Source: Chromohalobacter marismortui (GTDB taxonomy: Bacteria; Pseudomonadota; Gammaproteobacteria; Pseudomonadales; Halomonadaceae). Taken from it: 64,000 bases of DNA. The translations under genes and the position numbers were made by a program. The stretch lies in assembly GCF_004364315.1 (NCBI RefSeq), contig NZ_SOBR01000004.1:434001-498000 (forward strand), in the 5' to 3' direction. The notes beneath the pieces are model-generated. The model was not told where the DNA came from. It did not search any database and was given only the letters and a program-made list of their open reading frames with translations. Each line of letters starts with the position of its first letter. The first letter of the stretch is position 1. Positions 51,414 to 61,020 of this stretch are shown piece by piece.

Positions 51414-53549
51414 TCAACTGCGAACGCGAGTGATCTTGCCGACGTGGGGCAGGTTGCGCAGTCGTTTCATGATACTTGCCAGATGCACGCGATTGTGGAC
51501 GGCCAACGTCAAGTTGATGATCGACAAGCGTGCATCGCGTTCTTCGATGCCAATGCGTTCGATGTTGGCATCGGCGTCGGTCACCAGGCCGGCCAGCTCG
51601 GCGACCAGACCGCGCCGCGTCTCGACGTGGAGACGCAGCGCCACCGGGAAATCCTGGTCGATCTGCTGCGACCACGCCAGGGCGAACAGCTTGTCGGGGT
51701 CGTCGCGCAGTTCCTGAAGGTTACCACAATCGTGGCGGTGCACCACGATCCCCTTGCCCACCGATAGATGGCCGACGATGGGGTCGCCGGGCAGCGGGTA
51801 GCAGCAGCGCGCGAAGCTGATCACCATGCCCTCGGCACCGTTGATCACGATGGGCACGCCGGAGCCCGGTGCCGTGGCGACTTCCTCGGCGCTCGACGGC
51901 GCGCTGGATTCCAGAAGACGTCGCGCGATGGCGTAGGCCATGCGCGTGCCGAGGCCGATGGATTCGAGCAGATCGTCCTCGTGCTTGAGCTCAAGCTCCT
52001 CGAGTAGCGTCGCCAAGCGATGCTCGGGCAGTTCTTCGAGGCTGGTCTCGAAGGCGCTCAGTGCGCGGTTGAGCAGGCGCCGGCCGAGCTGCACGGATTC
52101 GGTGCGCTGCTGATGCTTGATGGCGTGGCGGATCGCCGAGCGGGCCTTGGCGGTGACCACGAAATTGAGCCAGGCCAGGTTGGGTCGGGCGCCGGGGGCG
52201 GTGATGATTTCCAGCGTCTGGCCGCTTTCCAGGGTCGAGGACAGCGGTGCCAAATGACGATCGATGCGGCAGGCGATGCAGCTGTTGCCGATGTCGGTAT
52301 GCACGCTATAGGCGAAGTCCACCGCGGTGGCGCCGCCGGGGAGTTCCATGATATCGCCCTTGGGCGTGAACACGTAGATATCGTCGGGGAACAGGTCGTT
52401 CTTGACGTGCTCGATGAACTCCAGGGAATTGCCGGCGTGGCGTTGCATTTCGAGCAGGCCGCGTACCCACTCACGCGCGCGCGCATGGCTGCCGGCGCCG
52501 ATGGGGCGTTCGGTCTGGCCGGCCTTGTACAGCCAGTGTGCGGCGATGCCGTTGTTGGCCATCGCTTCCATCTCACGGGTACGAATCTGTACCTCGATGG
52601 GCATCCCGCTGGGACCGAACAGTGTCGTATGCAGGCTCTGGTAGCCGTTGGCCTTGGGGATGGCGATATAGTCCTTGAAGCGCCCCGGTACCGGCTTGTA
52701 AAGATTGTGCACCGCGCCGAGGATGCGGTAACAGGTGTCGACGTCGTCGGTGATGATGCGAAACCCGAACACGTCCATGATCTCGGCGAAGGGTTTGCGC
52801 TGATCGCGCATCTTGCGATAGATCGACAACAGGTGTTTCTGGCGCCCCACCACGCTGCCGCCCAGCGCGTCGTCATCGAGGCATTTCTGCAGGCTGTCCT
52901 GGATCTGGCGCATCATCGAGCGACGATTGCCGCGCGCCTTGGTGACGGCGCGCTTGATGCGTTCGGCGCGCATCGGGTGGATCGCCTGGAAGGAGAGATC
53001 CTCGAGCTCGACGCGGATGGTGTTGATGCCCAGGCGGCTGGCGATGCGGGCGTAGATTTCCAGCGTCTCGCGGGCGATGCGGCGCTTCTTGTCAGGCCTG
53101 AGCGCCCCGAGGGTACGCATGTTGTGCAGGCGGTCGGTGAGCTTGACGATGATCACGCGGATGTCCTGAGACATCGCCAGGACCATCTTCTGGAAATTCT
53201 CGGCCTGGGCGACCGCCTTGTCCTCGAAGGTGATCTGGGTCAGCTTGGAAACGCCATCCACCAGTTCGGCCACGGGGTCGCCGAACTGCCTGGCCAGTGC
53301 TTCCTTGGTCACGCCGGTATCTTCGATGACGTCGTGCAGCATGGCCGCCATCAGACTCTGATGGTCCATGTGCATGTTGGCGAGGATGTTGGCGACGGCG
53401 AGCGGATGCGTGACGTAGGGCTCGCCGGAGCGCCGACGCTGACCGTCATGGGCCTGCTCGGCGTAGTAGAAGGCGCGCTTGACGTGCAGAATCTCCTCGG
53501 GCGGCAGGTAGCTGCCGAGTCGGTCTGCGAGGTCGTCGATGGTGAACAT
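51414..53549 (-). CDS. spoT: Bifunctional (p)ppGpp synthetase/hydrolase SpoT
   Basis: A 711-residue stringent-response enzyme that makes and degrades (p)ppGpp. The N-terminal HD hydrolase has H48 and H72-D73 (AAMLHDVIEDTGV) and is intact. The synthetase domain contains RFKDYIAIPKANGYQSLHTTLFG. TGS (DIYVFTPKGDIMELPGGATAVDFAYSVHTDIG) and a C-terminal ACT domain follow. The ATG at 53549 (MFTIDDLADRLG) is the conserved start; the upstream open frame overlaps rpoZ. It is 28 bases from rpoZ in a gmk-rpoZ-spoT operon. Confidence 0.95.
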   Translation of the reverse strand: MFTIDDLADRLGSYLPPEEILHVKRAFYYAEQAHDGQRRRSGEPYVTHPLAVANILANMHMDHQSLMAAMLHDVIEDTGVTKEALARQFGDPVAELVDGVSKLTQITFEDKAVAQAENFQKMVLAMSQDIRVIIVKLTDRLHNMRTLGALRPDKKRRIARETLEIYARIASRLGINTIRVELEDLSFQAIHPMRAERIKRAVTKARGNRRSMMRQIQDSLQKCLDDDALGGSVVGRQKHLLSIYRKMRDQRKPFAEIMDVFGFRIITDDVDTCYRILGAVHNLYKPVPGRFKDYIAIPKANGYQSLHTTLFGPSGMPIEVQIRTREMEAMANNGIAAHWLYKAGQTERPIGAGSHARAREWVRGLLEMQRHAGNSLEFIEHVKNDLFPDDIYVFTPKGDIMELPGGATAVDFAYSVHTDIGNSCIACRIDRHLAPLSSTLESGQTLEIITAPGARPNLAWLNFVVTAKARSAIRHAIKHQQRTESVQLGRRLLNRALSAFETSLEELPEHRLATLLEELELKHEDDLLESIGLGTRMAYAIARRLLESSAPSSAEEVATAPGSGVPIVINGAEGMVISFARCCYPLPGDPIVGHLSVGKGIVVHRHDCGNLQELRDDPDKLFALAWSQQIDQDFPVALRLHVETRRGLVAELAGLVTDADANIERIGIEERDARLSIINLTLAVHNRVHLASIMKRLRNLPHVGKITRVRS

Positions 53550-53577
53550 AGTGCGCGCCTTCGAGGATGGAGAGGCC

Positions 53578-53829
53578 TTAGTCGTTGTACTCTCGCTCGG
53601 GGCGCGGCTTGGCGGCGGGCGGCTCGACGACTTCGTTGAGGACGCTGGCGTCGACCAGGCCGGCGGCGATTTCACGCAGTGCCATGACCGTGGGCTTGTC
53701 GTTTTCCCAAGGCAGCAAGGCATCGCGCGAGCCGCGAGCGAGTTGACGTGAACGCTGGGTGGCGATCATCACCAACTGAAAACGGTTATCGACGTTGTCG
53801 AGGCAATCTTCTACGGTAACGCGTGCCAT
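53578..53829 (-). CDS. rpoZ: RNA polymerase omega subunit RpoZ
   Basis: An 83-residue subunit that assists assembly of RNA polymerase and contributes to ppGpp binding. It has the omega pattern [30 protein letters not shown], then [15 protein letters not shown]. It lies between gmk (65 bases upstream) and spoT, the classical gmk-rpoZ-spoT arrangement of gammaproteobacteria. Confidence 0.94.
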   Translation of the reverse strand: MARVTVEDCLDNVDNRFQLVMIATQRSRQLARGSRDALLPWENDKPTVMALREIAAGLVDASVLNEVVEPPAAKPRPEREYND

Positions 53830-53894
53830 GAGTGTGGACCCTGATCGAGAAATATAAAGCGGCTTGCGCCGGACCTACGGAAGGACCCTCGAGT

Positions 53895-54542
53895 CTACTC
53901 GACGTCTTCCACGCGTGACAAGAGCGCTTCCAGTAGCGGGGTGTGAGCGGCCTGTACGCGGCTCACGCGTGTCCGCTCGGCATGTACCAGGCAACTCAGC
54001 TCGTCGAGGGCATGCGCGAAGGTGTCGTTGATGATGACATGATCGTATTCGTCATAGTGCGACATCTCGTCGACCGCGTCACGCATGCGCCGCGCGATGG
54101 TCGCTTCATCGTCGGTGCCGCGCCCGGCAAGCCGTGCATGGAGCGCTTCCCGGGAAGGCGGCAGGATGAACACCGAGACCGCCGCGTCGAAGGCCGCACG
54201 CACTTGGCGGGCGCCTTGCCAGTCGATTTCCAGGATCACGTCCTGGCCGGCGTCGAGCAGGGCCTGCACGGCGGCACGTGAGGTGCCGTAGTAGTTGTCG
54301 AAGACCCGTGCGTACTCGATGAAGTCGCCGCTTTCGATCAACCGCTCGAACGTCGTGACGTCGACGAAGTGGTAGTTGACGCCGTTGCGCTCGCCGGGAC
54401 GCATGGTACGCGTGGTGTGCGAGACGCTGACCTGAATGCCCGCGATGCGTTCGAGCAGGGCGCGTACCAGGCTGGTCTTGCCCGCGCCGGAAGGCGCCGA
54501 GACGATGTAGAGTGTCCCTTTTGACGGAAGCTGAGTGGGCAT
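53895..54542 (-). CDS. gmk: Guanylate kinase Gmk
   Basis: A 215-residue enzyme that phosphorylates GMP to GDP. The P-loop is [21 protein letters not shown], the GMP-binding region is [21 protein letters not shown], and the later stretch [19 protein letters not shown] and [15 protein letters not shown] are typical. It starts the gmk-rpoZ-spoT group and is divergent from an MFS gene, with about 110 bases between. Confidence 0.95.
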   Translation of the reverse strand: MPTQLPSKGTLYIVSAPSGAGKTSLVRALLERIAGIQVSVSHTTRTMRPGERNGVNYHFVDVTTFERLIESGDFIEYARVFDNYYGTSRAAVQALLDAGQDVILEIDWQGARQVRAAFDAAVSVFILPPSREALHARLAGRGTDDEATIARRMRDAVDEMSHYDEYDHVIINDTFAHALDELSCLVHAERTRVSRVQAAHTPLLEALLSRVEDVE

Positions 54543-54652
54543 AGGGCGTGTCCGATTGAGCCGCTTCTGGGGAAACGTGCATTATCGCATACACTTTGTG
54601 TTCTGCCGACATCGCGCAGGATGCGTCACCCGCTGAACAAGGAACCTTTTGC

Positions 54653-55861
54653 ATGCCCCCCACTGTGTCATCCACAAGTGCCTCGACGACGCGCCTGGCC
54701 TTCGCCGGGGTCGCCTTCGCGTTCCTCGTGACCATGCTGGGGACGACGTTGCCGACACCGCTTTACCCAGGCTATCAGGCGGCCTTCGGCTTCTCGCAGC
54801 TCATCATCACGGTGATCTTCGCCGCCTATGCCGTGGGGGTCATCGCCGCGCTGTTGGTCACCGGTCGCTGGTCGGATCAATTGGGGCGCCGTCCGCTGTT
54901 GTTTGCGGGGTTGGCGGCAGCGGCGCTTAGCGATGTCGTCTTCCTGGCGGCCGACGGTCTTTCCACGCTGTTGGTGGGGCGCGTGCTGTCAGGCATCTCG
55001 GCCGGTATTTTCACCGGCACGGCGACGGTGGCCGTGGTTGAGCTGGCGCCCGAGGCCTGGAAGCGCACGGCGACCTTCGTCGCGACCGCCGCCAACATGG
55101 GGGGGCTGGGCTTGGGGCCGGTGGTCGCGGGCGCCTTGGGAGAATACGCCGCGTGGCCGTTGCATCTGGCCTATGCCGTGCATCTGGGGCTATTGGCGAT
55201 CGCCGTGCTGGGCGTCGCCATGGCGGCGGAGACCGTGACCCGACCGCCTCGGGTTCGCCTGCGGATCCAGCGTCTGAAGGTGCCCCCCGAGGTGCGCGGC
55301 GTGTTCATGCCGGCGGTGATCGCGGGCTTCGCTGGTTTCGCGGTGCTGGGGTTCTTCACCGCCACCGCCCCGGCGTTCATGAGCCAGGTGCTGGGGTATT
55401 CGAACCTGCTGGCGATCGGTCTGGTGGCGGGCTGCGTGTTCTTCGCCTCGACGCTGGGGCAACTCGTGCAGGGGCGTCTGCCCGAGGCGCACCGCTTGCC
55501 GCTGGGATGTGCCGTGGTGATCGTGGGGGCATTACTGGTGGGAGCCGGATTGGCATGGGCGACGCTCTGGGGCTTCCTGCTGGGGGCGCTGATCGTCGGC
55601 CTGGGTCAAGGTATCGCCTTTCGCGCCGGACTGGGTGCGGTGGCGGCGGCCTGCCCGTTGAATCAGCGTGGCGCGGTGACCTCGACCTTCTTCGTCATCG
55701 TCTATGTGGCGATCTCGATTCCCGTGGTGGGCATCGGCCTGATGGCGCGGCTCGTCGGCTTGCAAGCCACCGGGGTGGGATTCGCCATCGGCGTGGCCGC
55801 GCTGGCGGGCGTGGCTTTGGTATCATTGCAGCGTCAGCGTGCCGCGACGGCGGTGCGTTAA
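54653..55861 (+). CDS. MFS transporter (unknown substrate)
   Basis: A 402-residue major facilitator protein with about twelve hydrophobic segments. Family features are TTLPTPLYPGYQAAFGFSQLIITVIFAAYAVGVIAALLVTG, GRWSDQLGRRPLLFAGL (motif A) and VLSGISAGIFTGTATVAVVEL. The ATG at 54653 follows AAGGAAC. It is divergent from gmk and 33 bases upstream of pyrC, so it might share a transcript with pyrC. Substrate cannot be assigned. Confidence 0.85.
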   Translation: MPPTVSSTSASTTRLAFAGVAFAFLVTMLGTTLPTPLYPGYQAAFGFSQLIITVIFAAYAVGVIAALLVTGRWSDQLGRRPLLFAGLAAAALSDVVFLAADGLSTLLVGRVLSGISAGIFTGTATVAVVELAPEAWKRTATFVATAANMGGLGLGPVVAGALGEYAAWPLHLAYAVHLGLLAIAVLGVAMAAETVTRPPRVRLRIQRLKVPPEVRGVFMPAVIAGFAGFAVLGFFTATAPAFMSQVLGYSNLLAIGLVAGCVFFASTLGQLVQGRLPEAHRLPLGCAVVIVGALLVGAGLAWATLWGFLLGALIVGLGQGIAFRAGLGAVAAACPLNQRGAVTSTFFVIVYVAISIPVVGIGLMARLVGLQATGVGFAIGVAALAGVALVSLQRQRAATAVR

Positions 55862-55894
55862 GCGTTTTTCACGTCAGCGCCCAGGAGTCCCAGC

Positions 55895-56950
55895 ATGTCC
55901 GAGTCCCCCACCCGCCTTCGCCTTCGCCGCCCCGACGACTGGCATCTCCATCTGCGCGATGGTGACGTGATGCGCCTGGTGCTGCCCGCCACCAGTCGGG
56001 TCTATGGGCGCGCCATCGTGATGCCCAACCTGATGCCGCCGATCACCACGCTGGACGCCGCCGAGGCGTATCGCAGGCGGATCCTCGAGGCGTTGCCGTC
56101 GGGGCATGACTTCACGCCGCTGATGACTTGCTATCTCAACGAGAGCGTCAGCGCCGAGACGCTGGAGGCAGGGCACGCCAGCGGCTTGCTGACGGCGGCC
56201 AAGCTGTACCCGGCCAATGCCACCACCAACTCGCAGCATGGCGTCAAGCGTATCCAGGACATCTACCCGCTGCTCGAGACGATGCAGCGCATCGGCATGC
56301 CGCTGCTGGTGCATGGCGAAGTCACGCGCGGCGAGATCGATATCTTCGATCGCGAGAAGGCCTTCATCGACGAGGTGATGACACCGCTGCGCGAGCATTT
56401 CCCGGCGCTCAAGGTCGTTTTCGAGCACATTACCACCGGCGATGCGGCGCAGTATGTCCTGGAGGGCGATGCCAACCTGGCCGCGACGCTGACGCCGCAG
56501 CATCTGGCCCACAATCGCAATGACATGCTGGTGGGCGGTATTCGCCCGCATCTGTACTGTCTGCCGATCCTCAAGCGGGCCGAGCACCAGCGGGCGCTGC
56601 GCGCAGCGGTGGCCAGCGGGCACCCGCGGTTCTTTCTGGGGACCGACTCGGCACCGCACGTGGTCGCCGCCAAGGAGACCCGTTGCGGCTGTGCCGGGGT
56701 CTTCAACGCCCAGGCCGCGCTCTCGGTCTACGCGGAGGTGTTCGAGGAGGAAGGCGCGCTCGAGCACTTCGCGGCCTTCTGTGCGGAGAACGGACCGCGC
56801 TTCTATGATTTACCGCTCAACGATGAGGAGATAGAGCTCGTGCGCCAGCCGACGACCATGCCCGAGCGCATCGACGGCCATGGCGAGACCTTGAAGCCCT
56901 TCAAGGCTGGTGAAACCCTGGCCTGGACCGTCAATGCCGGACGCGACTGA
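55895..56950 (+). CDS. pyrC: Dihydroorotase PyrC
   Basis: A 351-residue class II dihydroorotase that closes carbamoyl aspartate to dihydroorotate in pyrimidine synthesis. Metal ligands are H17 and H19 ([11 protein letters not shown]), carboxylated K103 ([17 protein letters not shown]), H140 and H178 (FEHITT), and the catalytic Asp is in GTDSAPH. CAGGAG precedes the ATG. It follows the MFS gene and is convergent with the histidine phosphatase gene. Confidence 0.96.
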   Translation: MSESPTRLRLRRPDDWHLHLRDGDVMRLVLPATSRVYGRAIVMPNLMPPITTLDAAEAYRRRILEALPSGHDFTPLMTCYLNESVSAETLEAGHASGLLTAAKLYPANATTNSQHGVKRIQDIYPLLETMQRIGMPLLVHGEVTRGEIDIFDREKAFIDEVMTPLREHFPALKVVFEHITTGDAAQYVLEGDANLAATLTPQHLAHNRNDMLVGGIRPHLYCLPILKRAEHQRALRAAVASGHPRFFLGTDSAPHVVAAKETRCGCAGVFNAQAALSVYAEVFEEEGALEHFAAFCAENGPRFYDLPLNDEEIELVRQPTTMPERIDGHGETLKPFKAGETLAWTVNAGRD

Positions 56951-56960
56951 TGCGCTGGCG

Positions 56961-57545
56961 TCAGGTCGTCGTCGACAGGCGCGGCAAGTGCGCCACGTCT
57001 GACTCGTGCAAGGGGCGCACCTCCCAGCCGCGTGTCCCCCGTGGCGCTACCCATTGCGGCATAGCGTTATCGGTGCGCGGGCCTTCCGGCGTGCCGCTGT
57101 CGAGGTAACGGATCACCCGAATCAGTCCGGAATGGCCGACGACCAGCGGCGTCTCGTGCTCGACGAGCAGCGCATTGAGCGTGGCGACGATGCGGGTGAC
57201 GAAATCCGCCCAGCTTTCGCCGCCCTCGGGCGAGATCAGATAAGGCATCGTCTCGGGGATGGGCTGCTCTTCGTGCTCGCCCCAATGGCGCTCCTTGAGC
57301 CCACCGATCAGGCAGTGCGGGGCGCGTCCGGTGGCCAGTTCGGCCGTGCGTCGGGCGCGCTCCAGAGGACTGGCGACGATCAGCGGCCAGGCGATATCAC
57401 CGAGCAGCCGCGCTGCCTGGCGCGCCTCGCGCTCGCCCTGCGCGGTGAGGGGAACATCGCGCTGGCCGGCGATCCGACGGCTCAAGTTGCTGGTGCTCTG
57501 GCCGTGGCGCAGAAAGACGAAAGGGCGACGAATCAGCTCGGGCAT
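56961..57545 (-). CDS. Histidine phosphatase family protein
   Basis: A 194-residue phosphoglycerate-mutase-like phosphatase. The catalytic RHG is R13-H14-G15 (FVFLRHGQSTSNLSRRIAGQRDVPLT), a second basic pair is in ASPLERARRTAEL, and the late His is in VVGHSGLIRVIRYL. The substrate is not determinable; GpmB, CobC-like and phosphoglucomutase-type relatives are similar. It is convergent with pyrC and divergent from an MFS gene. Confidence 0.85.
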   Translation of the reverse strand: MPELIRRPFVFLRHGQSTSNLSRRIAGQRDVPLTAQGEREARQAARLLGDIAWPLIVASPLERARRTAELATGRAPHCLIGGLKERHWGEHEEQPIPETMPYLISPEGGESWADFVTRIVATLNALLVEHETPLVVGHSGLIRVIRYLDSGTPEGPRTDNAMPQWVAPRGTRGWEVRPLHESDVAHLPRLSTTT

Positions 57546-57657
57546 GGCGTTGGCTCCATGGGCGATGATGTCTCGATCCTATCAGTTCATGCGTGCCACG
57601 GCGTGTCTTCCTGCATTGATGGCGGTGACGGGCCACGTCATGATGCAGCGCTTATGT

Positions 57658-57673
57658 TTAGACTTAAGTCTAA
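57658..57673. promoter_or_regulatory. Perfect 16-bp palindrome before an MFS gene
   Basis: TTAGACTTAAGTCTAA is a perfect palindrome, 50 bases before the MFS start and in the divergent gap with the histidine phosphatase gene. It has the look of an operator for a dimeric repressor of drug efflux. No regulator gene is adjacent. Confidence 0.6.
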
Positions 57674-57722
57674 GTGAGCGATAATGCGCCGATCACCTCG
57701 GCACTCACAACAGGGAAACGAC

Positions 57723-58940
57723 ATGCACGCATCCACAGACGCGTCGACGCCTTCCGGCGGCGCCGCGCACCCACGCCTGGCGGAATTGGCCCTGGCGCTG
57801 GGTGGTTTCGGTATCGGTACCGGTGAATTCGTCATCATGGGATTGATGAGTCGTGTCGCCGAGGACCTGCAAGTGGCCATTCCCGATGTCGGTTATGCCA
57901 TCAGCAGTTACGCGCTCGGCGTCGTCGTCGGTGCGCCGATCATCTCGGCGTTGGCGGCACGTCTGCCCAAGCGGGGGTTATTGATCGGGCTGATGCTGTT
58001 GTTCGCCCTCGGCAATGTCGCCAGCATCATGGCGCCGCATTTCGGTACCTTCGTCGGGCTGCGCTTCATCGCCGGTCTGCCGCATGGCGCCTATTTCGGC
58101 GTTGCGGCGCTGGTCGCGGCGGCGGCGGTACCCGTCGAGCAACGCGCTCGGGCGGTGGCGCGCGTCATGACCGGGCTGACCGTGGCGATCCTGATCGGGG
58201 CGCCGCTGGCGACTTGGGTAGGCAATATGATCGGCTGGCAGGCGGCCTTTGCGGGCGTGGCCGGTATCGCCTTGCTGACGGCGCTGATGGTGCGTCTGTG
58301 GGTGCCGTATCAGCCTGCCGACCGTCAGGCCAGCCCCAAGCGTGAGATGACCGCGATGATCAAGCCGCGCGTGCTGTTCACGCTGGGCGTGGCGTGTTTC
58401 GGGTGTGGCGGCATGTTTGCGGTGTTCAGTTATGTCATGCCCACGCTGACTCAGCAGGCGGGCATGGCGGCGTCGCTGGGGCCGTTGGTGCTGGCTATCT
58501 TCGGGGTGGGCACCATCCTCGGCAATTTCGCGGGCGCGCGCATCGCCGACTGGAATCTGCTGCGCGGGATTCCGATCATCCTGCTGTGGGTCGCCTGCGT
58601 GCAGGGCGGCTTCTACTTCGCTGCCAACACGGTCTGGACGGGGCTGTTGTTCGTGGCGCTGGTGGGCACCAGCATGGCCGTCGCCCCGGCGATGCAGACC
58701 CGATTGATGGATGTCGCCGAGGATGCCCAGACCATGGCCGCCTCGCTCAATCATGCCGCTTTCAACATGGCCAATGCTCTGGGCGCCTGGCTGGCCGGCG
58801 TCACGATCAAGATGGGCCTGGCGTGGTCCTCCACCGGGCTGGTCGGCGCCTCGCTGGCTCTGCTGGGCATCGCGATCTTCGCCACCGGCCGCTGGCTGGA
58901 AAAGCGCGAGGCGTTGCAGCAGCCCGCCGCCTCGTCATAA
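57723..58940 (+). CDS. MFS transporter, AraJ/YdhP-like efflux protein
   Basis: A 405-residue major facilitator with twelve predicted helices. It resembles the AraJ/YdhP drug-efflux branch: LALGGFGIGTGEFVIMGLMSRVAEDLQV, ISSYALGVVVGAPIISALAARLPKRGLL and FIAGLPHGAYFGVAALVAA. The ATG at 57723 follows AGGGA. A perfect 16-bp palindrome lies in its promoter region, suggesting regulated expression. Substrate is unknown. Confidence 0.87.
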   Translation: MHASTDASTPSGGAAHPRLAELALALGGFGIGTGEFVIMGLMSRVAEDLQVAIPDVGYAISSYALGVVVGAPIISALAARLPKRGLLIGLMLLFALGNVASIMAPHFGTFVGLRFIAGLPHGAYFGVAALVAAAAVPVEQRARAVARVMTGLTVAILIGAPLATWVGNMIGWQAAFAGVAGIALLTALMVRLWVPYQPADRQASPKREMTAMIKPRVLFTLGVACFGCGGMFAVFSYVMPTLTQQAGMAASLGPLVLAIFGVGTILGNFAGARIADWNLLRGIPIILLWVACVQGGFYFAANTVWTGLLFVALVGTSMAVAPAMQTRLMDVAEDAQTMAASLNHAAFNMANALGAWLAGVTIKMGLAWSSTGLVGASLALLGIAIFATGRWLEKREALQQPAASS

Positions 58941-59172
58941 GACGACTGAGCCGTCAGTGGCTTGTGTTAGTCCGCTGGCGGCCGTCATGTCCCTCGAATC
59001 ATCGTTCTCTCGCCCTCCCCATGTCCGCTGGCGTTTAAGTTTTCCCTTATGCTTGCCGATGAGAATCTAGGGGTCGTGTTGCCCAGCCGCATCGTCGGGT
59101 CAACGTGCTCGCGATACTTGTGCAGGGCCGGACCATTGGCACCACCAGGATGGACGTCATGGAGAAAAGGCT

Positions 59173-59484
59173 ATGTCGGGTATGCAAGGTGGAGGGGGTG
59201 TGCGGGAACAGGGGGCCGTCGCGGTGCTCGGATTTACGCTCTCATGTCGATTGCAGGGGGCGTCGGAAGTCGTGGGATACCTGCTGGAAGCCCTGGAGGA
59301 AGAGCTCGAAGCGCGCGGTCTGATCATGGGCGGCGGGGTCGATGCGGATCGGCTGGATGTCTTCATCCTGCCGCGCAAGGGTGCCGAGCCCTCGCCGGAC
59401 GACCGTCTGACGCTGGCCGACTGGCTCGCGCGGCAGCCTGCGTGCCTCGAGGTCGCGGTGGGCGATTGGGTGGAGATTGACTGA
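59173..59484 (+). CDS. YggL-like (DUF469) small protein
   Basis: A 103-residue acidic protein. Residues 17-102 follow the YggL pattern (LGFTLSCRLQG, ELEARGLIMGGG, DDRLTLADWLARQP, VAVGDWVEID). YggL is a ribosome-associated protein of unclear function in E. coli. The N-terminus here lacks the basic start seen in E. coli YggL and is Gly-rich instead. The ATG follows AGAAAAGG. The 232-base gap before it contains nothing I recognise. It is convergent with the phosphotransferase gene. Confidence 0.6.
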   Translation: MSGMQGGGGVREQGAVAVLGFTLSCRLQGASEVVGYLLEALEEELEARGLIMGGGVDADRLDVFILPRKGAEPSPDDRLTLADWLARQPACLEVAVGDWVEID

Positions 59485-59513
59485 GCGTCCGCTGCGTTCT
59501 CCGACCCGGTGGC

Positions 59514-60623
59514 TCATACCGTTCCGGCGGCGAAATGGCGTTGCAGATGGCAAAACTCATCGTTGACGCGCATGACGCTCGGCGTCGAGAGGTAATGCGT
59601 GACTCGATCGGCGACATGGGCGATCAATCTTGGATCGCTCAGCGCCGTTGACCAGTCCTCGCCTCGGGCGAGCGCGTCGCGCTCACGGCGGTGCAAATGC
59701 CACCACTTGGCGCACCAGGTGATCGACCACAACCACATGGCACGACGCGCGGCGAGCAATGCCGCCTCATCGGCCAGCGGATCGTCCGTTCCGAGCCGGG
59801 CCTGCCATTGGCGATAGAACTGAATCACCGTATCGGGCTCGAGCACCGCGTGGCTGGCGGGGTCCCAGGTGGTCGAGGTATACAGCGAGGCGTGGGCCAG
59901 GTCGAAGCCGGGATGGCTGTAGCGGCATTTTTCCAGGTCCACCAGCACGGCTTTCCCCTCGGGCGTGATCAAGAAGTTGCCGGGATGCGCGTCGAAGCTG
60001 ATCAGGCAACGCCGGGTATCGATGCCGGCGGCCGCAGCGTCGTTGCCGTCCAGCGAGGCGAGTGCCGCATCGATGTGGCGGCGCGCTTCGCGGTCGAGCA
60101 ATGTGGCAGGCAGCATATCGAGATGCTGTGCCTGCGCCATGATCTCCTCGCGCATGGCTTGCCAGGGCGAGGCCGCACTGGCCAGTGGCGGGCGCGTCGC
60201 CGCTGCGGGCAAAGGCAGCCGATGGATGGCGGCGAGTGCCTCGGCGATGGCGGGAAGGTCCTCGGGAAGACGGGCCGGACGCCCATGGATGGCGGTGACC
60301 AGCAAACCGCCGCGCGGCAGTGTCGCGTCGCTGGGCAGTCGTCCGTGAAGCGTTGGCGTGTGACCACTCTCGCTGGCGCGTCGATAGCAGTGTGCCTGGA
60401 AGTCCAGATTGTCCTCGACGCCGAGCTGCATCTGGCTCTGCTTGGGCAGACGGGCGACCCAGTCCGGGCCGTGTCGGCGGTGGATCCAGATATGGTCGTG
60501 GGCGAGGCCGGTATCGGGCATGGGCTGCAGATCGATGCCGGTTTCGCCCCGGGACGCGAGGTGCGCGCGCACGGCGTCGCAGAGTGCCTTGGCGTGTCGT
60601 GTCTCGTCGGTGGATGCAGTCAT
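59514..60623 (-). CDS. APH-family phosphotransferase (thiamine/choline kinase-like)
   Basis: A 369-residue small-molecule kinase of the aminoglycoside phosphotransferase/choline kinase fold. A nucleotide-binding lobe contains DHIWIHRRHGPDWVARLPKQS, followed by the IAEALAAIHRLPLP helix. The catalytic loop reads ISFDAHPGNFL: D211 and N216 are kept, but the usual catalytic-loop His (HxD) is Ser209. The metal Asp is D229 in VLVDLEK. The start at 60623 is uncertain, as no candidate has a good ribosome-binding site; 60704 is an alternative. It is divergent from the YnjBCD-type transporter. Confidence 0.75.
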   Translation of the reverse strand: MTASTDETRHAKALCDAVRAHLASRGETGIDLQPMPDTGLAHDHIWIHRRHGPDWVARLPKQSQMQLGVEDNLDFQAHCYRRASESGHTPTLHGRLPSDATLPRGGLLVTAIHGRPARLPEDLPAIAEALAAIHRLPLPAAATRPPLASAASPWQAMREEIMAQAQHLDMLPATLLDREARRHIDAALASLDGNDAAAAGIDTRRCLISFDAHPGNFLITPEGKAVLVDLEKCRYSHPGFDLAHASLYTSTTWDPASHAVLEPDTVIQFYRQWQARLGTDDPLADEAALLAARRAMWLWSITWCAKWWHLHRRERDALARGEDWSTALSDPRLIAHVADRVTHYLSTPSVMRVNDEFCHLQRHFAAGTV

Positions 60624-61020
60624 AGGGAACGATGGCTCGTTGGGGTCGGCATGAAGGCTGGGCTCACCGGCCTGTTTCGTCAAATGGCGCAGCGAAATCC
60701 TCATCGCTGGGGAGGCAGGTGCTGGGTAGCCATCCTGCTGGTGTGGCGACGCGTCTCGACGGCTCAGAACCGCCACATCGCATGGGCCTGCCATGGTGTG
60801 CGCGTGATGATACGCTGGTCATGTCCCTATCCCCGTATTGATGTTGTGATACCCCTTGAGTCGTGCCTGGGCGGGTATCCTTACAGAATTCCCGCTGCGT
60901 ACCGGCTGCAAAGGGAGCCGGTGGACGGAGAGGGCGTGTCGGCTGGAGAATCGGCGGCGTGCTGTGTAAGGAATATTGCCGTGTCACGACCAAGGCGGTG
61001 ATCAATCGAGGGAGAGAGAC
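60624..61020. other. Divergent intergenic region, 397 bases, with hairpins
   Basis: No ORF that I would support lies here. Two hairpins are visible near the right end: GCGGG/CCCGC at 60871-60895 and ACCGGCT/AGCCGGT at 60901-60922 with a GCAAAGGG loop. I looked for TPP and cobalamin riboswitch signatures and found neither. The region should hold the promoters of the kinase gene and of the transporter operon, but no convincing -35/-10 pair was found. Confidence 0.4.

Noticed and set aside
52020-53639. 539-codon frame antisense to spoT and rpoZ
   Set aside because: Spans two conserved genes on the other strand and has no family resemblance.
60840-61020. TPP or cobalamin riboswitch before the thiamine-like transporter
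   Set aside because: The conserved CTGAGA and B12-box segments are absent; only simple hairpins are seen.
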